From Schistocerca nitens (taxonomy: Eukaryota; Arthropoda; Insecta; Orthoptera; Acrididae), in NCBI RefSeq assembly GCF_023898315.1, contig NC_064616.1, forward strand, positions 532,289,102 through 532,353,101: 64,000 bases of DNA. Direction: 5' to 3'. The position numbers were made by a program, and so were the translations under genes. Positions 55,140 through 64,000 of this stretch are shown here, piece by piece. The first letter of the stretch is position 1. Every line of letters begins with the position of its first letter. The notes under the pieces are model-generated. The model worked only from the letters and a program-made list of their open reading frames with translations, had not been told where the DNA came from and searched no databases.

Positions 55140-55600
55140 AAAACGTGGGGAGAGAAGGGAGGACGAGGAGATGGTCAGACATCGAGGGGGAAAGAGGAGA
55201 TGGACACAGATAGCAGTAAGAAGAGATGGACAGAAATAGGGGAGGAGGAAATGGACAGGAAGAGGAGGAGGAGGAGGAGGAGGAGGAGGAGGAGATTGAC
55301 AGAGAAACGTGGAGGAGGAGATGGACAGAGTGACAGGAAGAGGAGATCGACGAAGAGATGGGGAAGAGGGATAGACTAAGAGAGGGGAAGGAGCTGAGGG
55401 AATTAGAGATAGAAGGAGGGGATGGACAGTGGGGGAGGAGCAGATTGACAGAGAGAGGGGAAGGAGGAGATGGAGCGAGAGAGGGGGGGAGGAGGTGATG
55501 GACTGAGAGTGGGGGTGGTGGAGTTGGTCAGAGGGAGGGGGGGTGGTAGTGATAGACAGAGAGAGAGGGAAGAAAGAGATGGACTGCTGGAAGATTGGAT
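55140..55600 (+). repeat. Purine-rich minisatellite (GAGGAGATGGACAGA-like units)
   Basis: Degenerate short tandem units of GAG/GGA and GATGGACAGA include an uninterrupted (GAG)n run at about 55,263-55,294. It is the reverse counterpart of the pyrimidine block of repeat R at 39,395-39,510. Confidence 0.88.
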
Positions 55601-55649
55601 TAAATACATACTCCAGCAATGTCGGGTAGTCAGCTAGTATTTAATAAAT

Positions 55650-56175
55650 TACTTTCAGTGGTTAGTGTTCCTTTTTACACTTTCTGTTGACAATTGTCTC
55701 TCCCTTTGTCATCGGCAGTGGTGGACTAGACTCATTCATTGGTGTAATTTCTTAATTTCTTCGTAGGTTTTTTGGAGACCGTTTTTCACGGTTACTGCAC
55801 CTGATTTCCTTGCACAATTCACATTATAGATTTGAAATTTTATTCATAACTCAGGAAAGTTATCTGTGGACATTGTTGTTTTCCATTTAGAGTTTTCTTG
55901 TTTTATTAGGATCGTGTCTCAGACAATGCTTATGCCAAATTTGTTTCTAACTTTATAATGATTAAACAATATATGGTAATAATTATTCGTAACTTTTACA
56001 TCATGGTCACTGAGGATGCTTCAGCGACAGAAGCGAAAAGAACTTCGTGAATGAGTTTTTCAGTTTGCAGCACACTTCAGATAAAAATCAACTAAGACAA
56101 TAACGAGTACAATTGGGATGTGTTCTGACCTAGAGGTGGAAGGGGTGGCGGTTGTTTCTACGCAGCGTCCCGTAA
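55650..56175 (-). repeat. Interspersed repeat Q, minus-oriented copy
   Basis: It is homologous in reverse to 49,085-49,590 over most of its length. The two copies lie in opposite orientation about 6 kb apart. Confidence 0.78.
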
Positions 56176-59100
56176 ATGACGCTGTTTTTTCCTAATAGAT
56201 TGAGAGGCGTTGTTAGCATGAAACTATTAAAATATTTGTGGGGAAATCATCGGGGTATAATTATAAGTAGTGCTTCATTTGCGGCTGAAAGCGAGTCAGT
56301 TACCGATACTAATTTTAATGTTGGACCATATACTGGCTACATAGTGAACGAATTCCGAACTACACTGATTGCTGACTCCTTCATGAACTTCGCCAATTGT
56401 TGTATTAGTATGACAATCGGAAATGAATGCAGCGATGCGGAAAGCTCTTCGGGATGGTACTTGAGACGATTAGCTCTCCATAGTTGAATCTTGTTCGTCA
56501 CAGTAATTAATAACGTAACATAGAGCCTAATGACGAGTGTTTAAGTCAAAAAATTTCGAGCATTAAGACTACTTGCACATGAATAGACTCTTTGGTAGAA
56601 ACATGTGGAACTCGCTGCTTTTTAAGTTTTAGACGGAGCCCACTGTAAGTATCGGGTGGCTCATTAAATTGCAGAATCCGATAAAAAATATATTTTACCG
56701 ATTCGAAACAAAAGAAGTGTTGTGTCATTAGAAAGCGACATAAATCACATCCTTGTCAAGAATCGCATTTACAGATGAACGACTTTATAGTTCAGAATGG
56801 CACTTAGATTCATAAAGCTTCTCACTCTATTTTCTGAGAAATTTTCTTGTTTCTTGGGACAGAAATTAGAGAGAACAGTCTACAAGATCTGCAAGCATTC
56901 TTACGAAGCTTCCTCCAGCTGATCGTACAAGAGGAAATCAGGTACTGGATAGTCTAAGAATGTGCAAACAATGGTCATCAGCACATTGGGTACAGAACCA
57001 AGAACGTCCGCTATCATCCTTTTTATATCACAGCAGCCACTACAGTATTCCTCAGTAAGGGAACAGAAAGACCCTACGGTGGCTATGCAAGCCGACTGAC
57101 TGAAACAGAAACATGGCAGGTGTGTTTTGCCGACCACGTCACTTACCAATGTACGAGGACGTGCTGAATAGTAATGCCTCTGAATTTTTAGGCGAAAATT
57201 ATTAAGCCTTTAAAAACTAAACGGGCGCGATGCCGAACCCGCTTCTTTGTTATGTCGTTTCCGTTTCAAAACTGAAGAAAGTTTGCTGGTGTCTGTATTC
57301 TGATACGTTGTTTTATGGTTGTAGGCAACAGTCGTCTTTCTTGAAGGGCAAAAAATACTTGTAGGAGACGCAATCACCTATAGGCTCAGTTATTTCTTAA
57401 TTATTCATCTCAAATCCATAGATAAAAATTTGTCCTTCCTTGTATTCGTTCTCCTGCATTTGCCTAGGTCAGATGGCGTGCTTATGTTTTTATAAAATAA
57501 TTCTACTATTTATAAGAGGTGATTAGCATCTTTGTTTCTGTTGGGGCATATAGTTTAATGTTTTCCATATACATTAAATGGTTTCACGTCTGTCATAATC
57601 CGTTACTATTTCTTATGGTAAATCTGTTGATTCGATGGCTGTCAACTTAGAACCACACTAATGTTCCATCATGGATGAGAGCGTGTTGATAATTAAGCTG
57701 ATTGTTTGTGTGTGTGTGTGCATTTAATTTATTTAAATTCTATTTTATATTAATGGATTCAGATAATGTTGTGGTAGATTTTATAACCTATTATCATTGA
57801 CGCAGAGCCTGTGAAAATTCTGGCGTATGTAAATGGACCGAGAATGAAGTGGTTTGAAAGACACTTGTGCCATTTACCCTTTAAGACTGTGTTGTTTTTT
57901 TCAGGTTAGTGTGAAGTTAGACTAACTGAAGAAATTGAAAATATTTGGAGATGAGGTGCGTAATTCGTGATGAGTTTAGCTGACAGGTAGTAGTGTACTA
58001 CAGACCAATAAAATAGAATTGGTGGAAATTGCAAGGGACGCCCGGACTCTACGCAATGCCCACTTTTAAAATACAATAGCTAGTATTTACAGAAAAATGT
58101 TCGATCCTTCCTTGTAACACAATTACAGTGTAAGAACGTAGTAATGAAATTTGTGGAGGAGTGCCAAATACGGAAACTAGCTGGAAGGAATTTGCCTGCG
58201 TAACATTCGTGACTACATTTGGAGGTGGGAAATCACACTGATGCCAAGTATACTTCTTCATACGGTGTACTACTGCTTGCGGAACATTTATGTACGTGTA
58301 AATGAAACAAAATGTATTTAATAAATGTGTTGTTCGTTTAGTAACTTTTTCTATAAACTTGGACCAAAAACCACGGACAAAGATTTAAAAATGTACTCTA
58401 TAAACCAGTAAAACCAAGTTAAAGGGACAGATAACGTAACGAAGTTACGCGATTTGCTCTTGGCCCGCAGATAGCTTGCTGCGCTTGCGCGTAGGCAACC
58501 CAACAATCTCATCGATGCTTCAGGCAGTTTTGACCTAGGATGCGCAGGCGCAAGATGTCAACGACCTCGCAGACGAATACGCACTAATGCCGGACATTTC
58601 TACTAAAATTCAGAAATTCCCTGCACTAGTTACCGAATACTGAGGAAGAAACCAAACTGTCTTACTTTTATTTCCCTCTTAATAAAAATAAGGTCCTTCT
58701 GAAAACTCGAATACTTGATGCACGTCTAAACCTGTTTAGCAATCAAGTTTTACAATAGCACAGCTACAATTTTTCAACAAATTTACTGTACAGTGAAATG
58801 TATGTAATACGTCTCCTGGTAGTTGATTAAATTTTTGTCCACTGGTCCGCTGCGAGCTCTACAATGCCGGGAGCATTAATGAATCAATTAACTTCTAAAT
58901 AACTTAGAGAATTAATCGGATACGACACACAAATCTAGCACCGACAAATATCGTTCAATCACAAACAACCGCAATCATCCCGGCAGTACAATTGCTAGTT
59001 CAACTACGAAGAACTTTGAACACTGGACGACGGTAAGAACAATTTGTGACCATGAAAGTTTATCAAATAATTGTTAAATATTTGACTCCAAGAAACTGTA

Positions 59101-59849
59101 ACATAAATATTTATTGGAATGGATCGAAAAGTGTTATTAGTACTTTTACTGGTATTACATCATAGTTTTGTTAAGAACTCTTTTCGGAACACTACTAATT
59201 TTGGGAGGAGATAGGTGTGTATGATAAAATGAAATAAAGATATGGTAACTTTTGTAAATCATAGTACATATTATTAACTAGGTATAAAAAGAAGAATGGT
59301 CGAAATGTATACAGTCAATGCGAACACACCGCCATCAGTTTGAATAATGATCAACCATAGGTTGCAACTCCAAAGACACTATGCGCCAGGTCGCAAAGAT
59401 GCGGCACTCATCGGGCAGTGGGTGCTGAATATGAATTAAACGCCAACTTGACGTAAAACTGCATAATAGCGTTCTGATGAGATAAATAAGCCAATAGATA
59501 CAATTTTCAATTACCGAAAGTACATATGCAACACTGAAACGGCACTGAAAATACTCAAAAACGAAAATTTTTTGTCGGTTGCAGCGTCCCTGCGATATTG
59601 ACTAGTCTTTGGCGGAAACCGTAGTAGGCTGCCGCTCGCGCTGGTGTTCCGCTGTTGAGCAGTGTTCCCCCCCACCTTTTACGATATACATGATCTTGAG
59701 ACACATAACGGAGAAATGCGCAAGACTACAAAAGTCAAGATATCTTTATTATATACATTTATGTATATAAACATCTGAAAAATAAGTAATAGCAGTGTAA
59801 ATAGTGAAAAACAGTAGTTCTCAGAATGCGAGCAGAAGGTTACTGGGGG
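56176..59849. other. Mostly single-copy-looking flank of the host gene
   Basis: Few recognisable repeats. A mariner-type terminus (GTGCTGAATAGTAATGCCTC) is at 57,150-57,200 and a (TG)n tract near 57,706-57,720. CpG-richer islands at about 58,440-58,570 (containing GATGCGCAGGCGCAAG, an NRF1-like palindrome) and 59,570-59,660 stand out from AT-rich surroundings. They could be regulatory parts of the gene that follows; I see no exon. Confidence 0.45.
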
Positions 59850-60081
59850 GTAGGCTCTGCAGTCCCAACAGCCGAGGGGGAGGGCACAGCTCGGACCAAT
59901 AGGAACGCATTCTCTGTCTCCCTCTTCTTACGCAAAGCGTAGTGGCGAAGCTCCTCCTGCCAAATGTGCAGCAGAGCCAATCAGGGGTTCAGAGTTGACA
60001 GGTCTTTTGACGTTGCCATGGTCACCGGGTCACTGCAGGCCCTCGTAGTCTGACAGGTGCGTGACAGTTGAAGTCTGCAAT
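59850..60081 (+). promoter_or_regulatory. Likely promoter and 5' UTR of Ssdp
   Basis: The region is GC- and CpG-richer than its surroundings. It contains two CCAAT boxes in the gene's orientation at 59,896-59,900 and 59,977-59,981, and a GTTGCCATGG element at about 60,012. No TATA box stands at the expected spacing. The untranslated leader runs into ATG 60,082 with A at -3. The transcription start is not determined. Confidence 0.6.
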
Positions 60082-60137
60082 ATGTACGCGAAAGGGAAGG
60101 GCTCGACAGTACCGTCAGACGCACAGGCTCGTGAAAA
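60082..60137 (+). CDS. Ssdp: First coding exon of Ssdp (SSBP2/3/4-type single-stranded DNA-binding protein), partial
   Basis: The 56-bp exon encodes MYAKGKGSTVPSDAQAREK, the last codon being completed by the next exon. The family as I know it begins almost identically in flies and vertebrates (M(F/Y)(A/G)K.K...VPSD.QAREK), just before the LisH/LUFS domain. A perfect donor GTAAGT starts at 60,138, leaving a phase-2 junction (AA|G). In animals Ssdp binds Chip/LDB1 in the nucleus, stabilises LIM-homeodomain complexes and forms part of the Wnt enhanceosome. The LisH exons are not in the window, so intron 1 exceeds 3.8 kb. A chance match of 19 residues with an adjacent consensus donor is very unlikely. 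Confidence 0.88.
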
Positions 60138-62779
60138 GTAAGTACTGTTATGTCTTTCGACTGTTTACTAACTTGACTAGTTTATTTTTATTTAACTATA
60201 ACAAGCTAGACATTCGTAGCAAGCGGTATGTGAAATTGTATTTGAGTGTAGAAGTAGAGGTGAATGCATGTTACAGGAATGATACGAACAGTTTCTTAAG
60301 TCGTGTTGTTTACATCGGCGTCATATAATTTAACAAGTGTATAAAATGATACATCAGATTGTTGTTAGGAAAGAACGCAAAATTTAATATTTTATGTACG
60401 AAAATGTGACTGGCAGTGTTTTGAGGTCCAGTATTGGTGTCTACACTATGTGTCGTATTTGTAAACAGTGCCGTATGTATATCATGTTGTGAATACTGTT
60501 ATGTAAAAAAAAAGTAACATCTAAGCTTTGCATCCTAGTTAATGTCAAACAAATTAATGAGGTCTATTCGGTCTTGGAAAAAAAAAAAACTGAAAACTTC
60601 TGACATTCCAAATAATCACTTTGTTTGGGGTAAAAAAAGTGTTTTGTTTACGTATTCATCAGTTATTGATAATTATTGTAGGATTTGATCCTCGGCTTTT
60701 ACTAGAGTTCTAGTTACGAAAATAAATTTTATAAAAAACCAAGACTTCTGAGTGTTCGGTTAAAATGTATTAGATTTTTGTCCCAAGAGTATTTTAAGCT
60801 GCGATACTTTTTGACAAAAGAATTCTCTGAACGAAGTTTATGGATCACCGTCAGGTTAACAAACGACAGAAAGACAGCTGCTATCTGTTTAGAGGTTAAT
60901 TTCTGAGAGGAGTAAATTTGCTCATCAGAAGTTTTAAATAAAACGAAACGCTTGTTTACTGTGGTGTGCAGTCTTTGGTGTTCTGTCCATTCAGTTATGC
61001 TGTCAATTTAATTGCTAAATGACAAGGCGTGATGAGGATTACAATTACCATTACACGGAAGAGGTAATTAATAACCTGGTAGTTACAGGAGATTGCTGGA
61101 AGACAAAGTTTAAATTGTCATATACCATGCGGTAATGGAAAGGAATTATTTTACCACTTACAGCAAATATTTTGTCTGCACGAGCAACTCCCACAGCTGT
61201 AAAAGAAAATAAGTAAGGATTGCTTTTCTTGGTAGGTCGGTTTTGATGCTGTAAGCAATTTTTATATTTATTGTAAGAATAATTGTGGCAGTTATATGCT
61301 AGACCGAAAGACTGGATGGAAAATAGTGATAGAATAAAAGCTACAGGGGGTTTATGTTTATTGTGTGTGTGTGTGTTTTTTGGAGCGCGCGCCGAATCTA
61401 GACGTGTGTGTGTGTGTGTGTGTTTTGGAGCGCGCGCCGAATCTGGACGCCTCTGTGGATTGTTCAGTTGTAACTTTGCGGAAGACAGGATTGCTGGGAT
61501 ATATTCGTCGTCTGTTCTTTATCTCTTGGAATCCAGCAGAGAACTTTCCTTTGTTCATTTATTATCCATTTGCGTGATTATGAATGGTATTGCCCGTCCC
61601 CCTAGCCCTAAGTACCGTTTTCTTCCATTGTGGTTCTAATCGCCTTCTGCTCTTCTGTTCCCTGATCCGTCTGTTTTCCGGCCGCTCTTAATAATTACCA
61701 TCTTACATCTCTTAGTTGCTCGCTGAAGAAACCTGAAGTCTTTGTTTTCCGCATGTAAAGCCTATGTATCACTGCCACAAGGGAAAACCGATATTGCACA
61801 CAGATTTTTAAAGTTTAGTTTCGGACACATTGATAGCTTAGTTTTGAAAACTGGTAAACACAAAGCACTCCAGGTCAGTACTCAGTTTATTTTGCTGTCC
61901 ATTCAGTGGTTGTAGTCACCTCTTGTCATAAGCAGTTACTTATATTAACAACTATCACTGCCATATTATTTTGCCATTTTATGGGGAATCAAAATAGTAT
62001 GTAAATTTTATGTATTCGAAATTGGATGAAATGTTTTATCTTTCTAAATTTTAAGAACAGGTTTTTAATTTTTTTAGCAGTCCAGTTTAGCTGGTTCCTT
62101 AACCTTGTTGAGGGTGATATCTGATACAGACGTCTGTGTCAAAATGTGGCATACAATCCACGAAGCTAGATATTGTGGCGCCTTAGACGAGAAATATATT
62201 AGACATCCCCCTCTCCTCTCCAATTCTGGTAATAGCCATGTAACTGACAACCACATCCCCAACCGCAAGAAACTGTACATTATGATACGAGAAGTTAAAA
62301 TATTAAAGTGTACAGGAGAGGTTCAATGAAACAAAGACAGTTTACCAAATGTGATAACAATGAATGAACCTCTGCTTGCTTTCATGCATTTCAACACGAT
62401 TTTTTAAAAGTACATGTTTCTAGTCTACTTGTAAAGTCACACATATCAAATTTATGTTAATATGTATCAGTTAGAATGCAGCATGCTGTTATTTATAATA
62501 GTCATTGCAATTTTTCAATCATTTCTGAAACCCTGAAAATATTCTTTGACTTATTTTATTATGCCTTTACAATAAAAAATTAATTGAAACATATTATTAA
62601 TGTTTAATTTATTGTGTGAGATGTCTAACCTCAATATCAGTAAATTTTACATCTCATGGGCACTGTGGCTCTTTCACATAGTTGGGGAGCACTGGCCCCC
62701 TCCACTATAACTCAAGTGTGTTGGTTGAATCCGCAAATAACCAACATTCTCATCCAAATATATTCTTAAGGAGAGAGGA
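60138..62779 (+). other. Intron 1 of Ssdp, proximal part
   Basis: It starts with GTAAGT. It is AT-rich with A-runs at about 60,505 and 60,580, and no second exon was found. A tandem (GT)n-plus-GGAGCGCGCGCCGAATCT duplication is at 61,362-61,448. No strongly recognisable transposon was seen until 62,780. Confidence 0.65.
61362..61448 (+). repeat. Two tandem units: (GT)n plus GGAGCGCGCGCCGAATCT(A/G)GAC
   Basis: Units at about 61,362-61,403 and 61,404-61,448 differ mainly in GT-tract length and one base. The unit pairs a dinucleotide tract with a GC-rich block containing the palindrome GCGCGC. Confidence 0.9.
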
Positions 62780-63405
62780 AAAAAAGCTGCACCACTAAGG
62801 AATTACCGAATGGGACAGAAATCTGTAGACTTGATGTACATGTACAGACAAACAAAATGATTTCAGTATCTGAAAAATTGGATCATTTATTCAAGAGAAA
62901 GGGCTACACAAATTCAGCAAGTCAATGTGTTGGTACAAGCTGTTGGCATTGATAGTTGTTGGATACCCTCTGGAGGGATATTGTGGAAAGTCCTACCCAG
63001 TTGGCACGTTAGTTCATCAAAATCCCGAATTTGTTGGAGGGCCCCGCCCATAATGCTCCAAAAGTTCTCAATATGGGAAATCTGGCGACCTATCTGGTCA
63101 AGGTAAGGTTTGGCAAGCACGAAGACAAGCAGTAGAAACTACAGCCTTGGGCAGATGGGCATTAACATGCCAAAATGTGAGCCCAGGATGGCTTGCAGTG
63201 AAGGGCAGCAAAACGGACCTAGAATATTGTCGACGTGACCTCTGTGCTGAGTCGTCATGGATGACAGCCGAAGGGGATGTCAAGCCATGTTGTGGGGGAC
63301 AGTCAGATTGGTATCCCACCATTGTCCGGAGTGTCTCCAGAATCGTCTTAGCTGGTCATCAGGACTCAGTTTATAATGGGCCTTGTCACTGAAGACGTTT
63401 CTACT
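62780..63405 (-). pseudogene. Tc1-like transposase, C-terminal half, minus copy
   Basis: On the minus strand it reads VFSDKAHYKLSPDDQLRRFW (first Asp block, about 63,395), SRSVLLPFTASHPGLTFWHV (decayed second Asp block), HIENFWSIMGGALQQIRDFD (the final Glu block, about 63,060) and IPPEGIQQLS near the C-terminus. Outer sequence (TCTCTTGAATAAATGATCCA in reverse, about 62,880) is shared with the plus copy that follows. The HTH half is missing. Confidence 0.85.
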
Positions 63406-64000
63406 GCAGTCAATGAGATTCCAGGCCGAAGATGTGTCTGGAGAAGCTCTTGACAGTGGTGGGATACCGACCTATCACCTGCTTTATGACATGACAGCCA
63501 GGAGTGATAGTCTGGGGTACCATTTGATTTCATAGGAGGTCGCCTTTGGTTGTCATCCGCAGCACCCTTGAAACACAGTGGTATGTCAACAATATTCTAC
63601 ACCCAGTTTAGTTGTCCTTCATGGTAAGCCATCCTGGGTTTACATTTCAGGAAGATAACATCCTTTTGTACATGGCTAGAGTTTCTACTGTTTTCTTCAG
63701 GATTGCCGAGGTACAGGTTGGCCTGCAAGGTGTCTCGATCTTATACCAATTGAGAATGTCTGGAGCATTATGAGCAGAGTTGTACAATCAACTCGGGATT
63801 CTGATGATCTAATGTGACAATTGGACATAATTTGGCACAATATCTCTCAGGACATCCAATGGGCATATCAAAAAATGCCAAATTGAGTAACTGTTTGCAT
63901 AAGGGCCAGAGGCGGACGATTGTGTTACTGACTTACTCAATTTATAAAGCTGTCTCTTGAATAAATGATACAATTTTTCTGAAATTGTAATAATCTGTCT
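63406..64000 (+). pseudogene. Tc1-like transposase, C-terminal half, plus copy, runs off the window
   Basis: On the plus strand, PGVIVWGTI and RSPLVVIRSTLETQWYV are followed by HPGFTFQEDN (second Asp block) at about 63,635. PIENVWSIMSRVVQSTRDSD is at about 63,748, and a C-terminal IRARGGRLCY with its stop at about 63,929. It is the same family as the preceding minus copy and faces away from it. The 3' terminus lies at or beyond the window end. Confidence 0.85.

Larger units (their letters stand above)
52930..55640 (-). repeat. Interspersed repeat R, minus-oriented copy with insertions
   Basis: Read in reverse, this matches 39,390-40,494: the ATGACGTTAGATCTCCTGAA unit, the GTGTGCCAAATTTTATTGG region at about 55,050 and a pyrimidine block. 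It has been split by a SINE (53,208-53,417) and a Tc1 element (53,532-54,839). The far end reads ACATTGCTGGAGTATGTATT in reverse (about 55,600-55,625), possibly a terminal motif. Confidence 0.68.

Noticed and set aside
55062-55619. Arg/Glu-rich or Ser/Pro-rich proteins at 55 kb
   Set aside because: They are translations of a purine-rich minisatellite belonging to repeat R.
60068-60328. 86-residue frame overlapping the Ssdp exon
   Set aside because: It is in a different frame and reads through the GTAAGT donor into the intron; the conserved residues are in the frame starting at 60,082.
61283-61639. 118-residue Cys/Val-rich frame
   Set aside because: It comes from the GT-tract tandem duplication in the intron.
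1-64000. CRISPR arrays, operons, bacterial defence or toxin systems
   Set aside because: No regularly spaced direct repeats, no ribosome-binding-site-led gene clusters; the window is a eukaryotic repeat landscape.

Overview
This is a repeat-saturated arthropod nuclear window, most likely from a grasshopper or locust (Orthoptera, Schistocerca-like). That assignment rests on my recognition of its very abundant tRNA-headed SINEs, its Tc1 family bounded by 'cactactggccattaaaatt' termini, and its RTE-type LINE leader. It is inference from memory, not a search result. Nothing bacterial, viral-episomal or CRISPR-like was seen.

Layout. 1-4.2 kb: a Gypsy-type LTR retrotransposon with several stop codons and an internal deletion in its integrase. 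5.3-7.3 kb: a Gypsy integrase-tail relic split by a Tc1-like element with perfect 28-bp ends and a 217-bp internal duplication. 8.8-9.7 kb: a minus-strand Tc1-like relic. 9.7-12.4 kb: an RTE-type LINE cut off by a mariner-like fragment. 12.7-16.9 kb: AT-rich sequence with no recognised gene. 16.9-26.9 kb: two minus-strand LINEs separated by a nearly intact mariner-like element and a Tc1 fragment. 27.4-37.4 kb: a dense run of Tc1/mariner relics, SINEs and one long-TIR MITE, several lying end to end at TA dinucleotides. 38.4-46.5 kb: SINEs of at least three kinds, an internally deleted element that still has an open fusion frame, further mariner-like relics and a nested SINE cluster. 47-56.2 kb: two more copies of one Tc1 family, inverted repeat pairs, and a Tc1 relic split by a solo LTR that itself carries a poly-A retroposon and a SINE. 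56.2-62.8 kb: largely repeat-poor sequence. 62.8-64 kb: two Tc1-like C-terminal halves head to head.

The one host gene I can support is at 60,082-60,137. It is a 56-bp coding first exon ending at a perfect GTAAGT donor, whose 19 residues match the start of the Ssdp/SSBP2-4 family (partner of Chip/LDB1). Two CCAAT boxes lie 100-190 bp upstream. The rest of the gene lies beyond the window, so the right-hand 4 kb is intron 1. Apart from a short fusion frame in a deleted element, every mobile-element reading frame is broken. The window is therefore mostly a layered record of insertions, readable from target-site duplications, next to one conserved developmental regulator.
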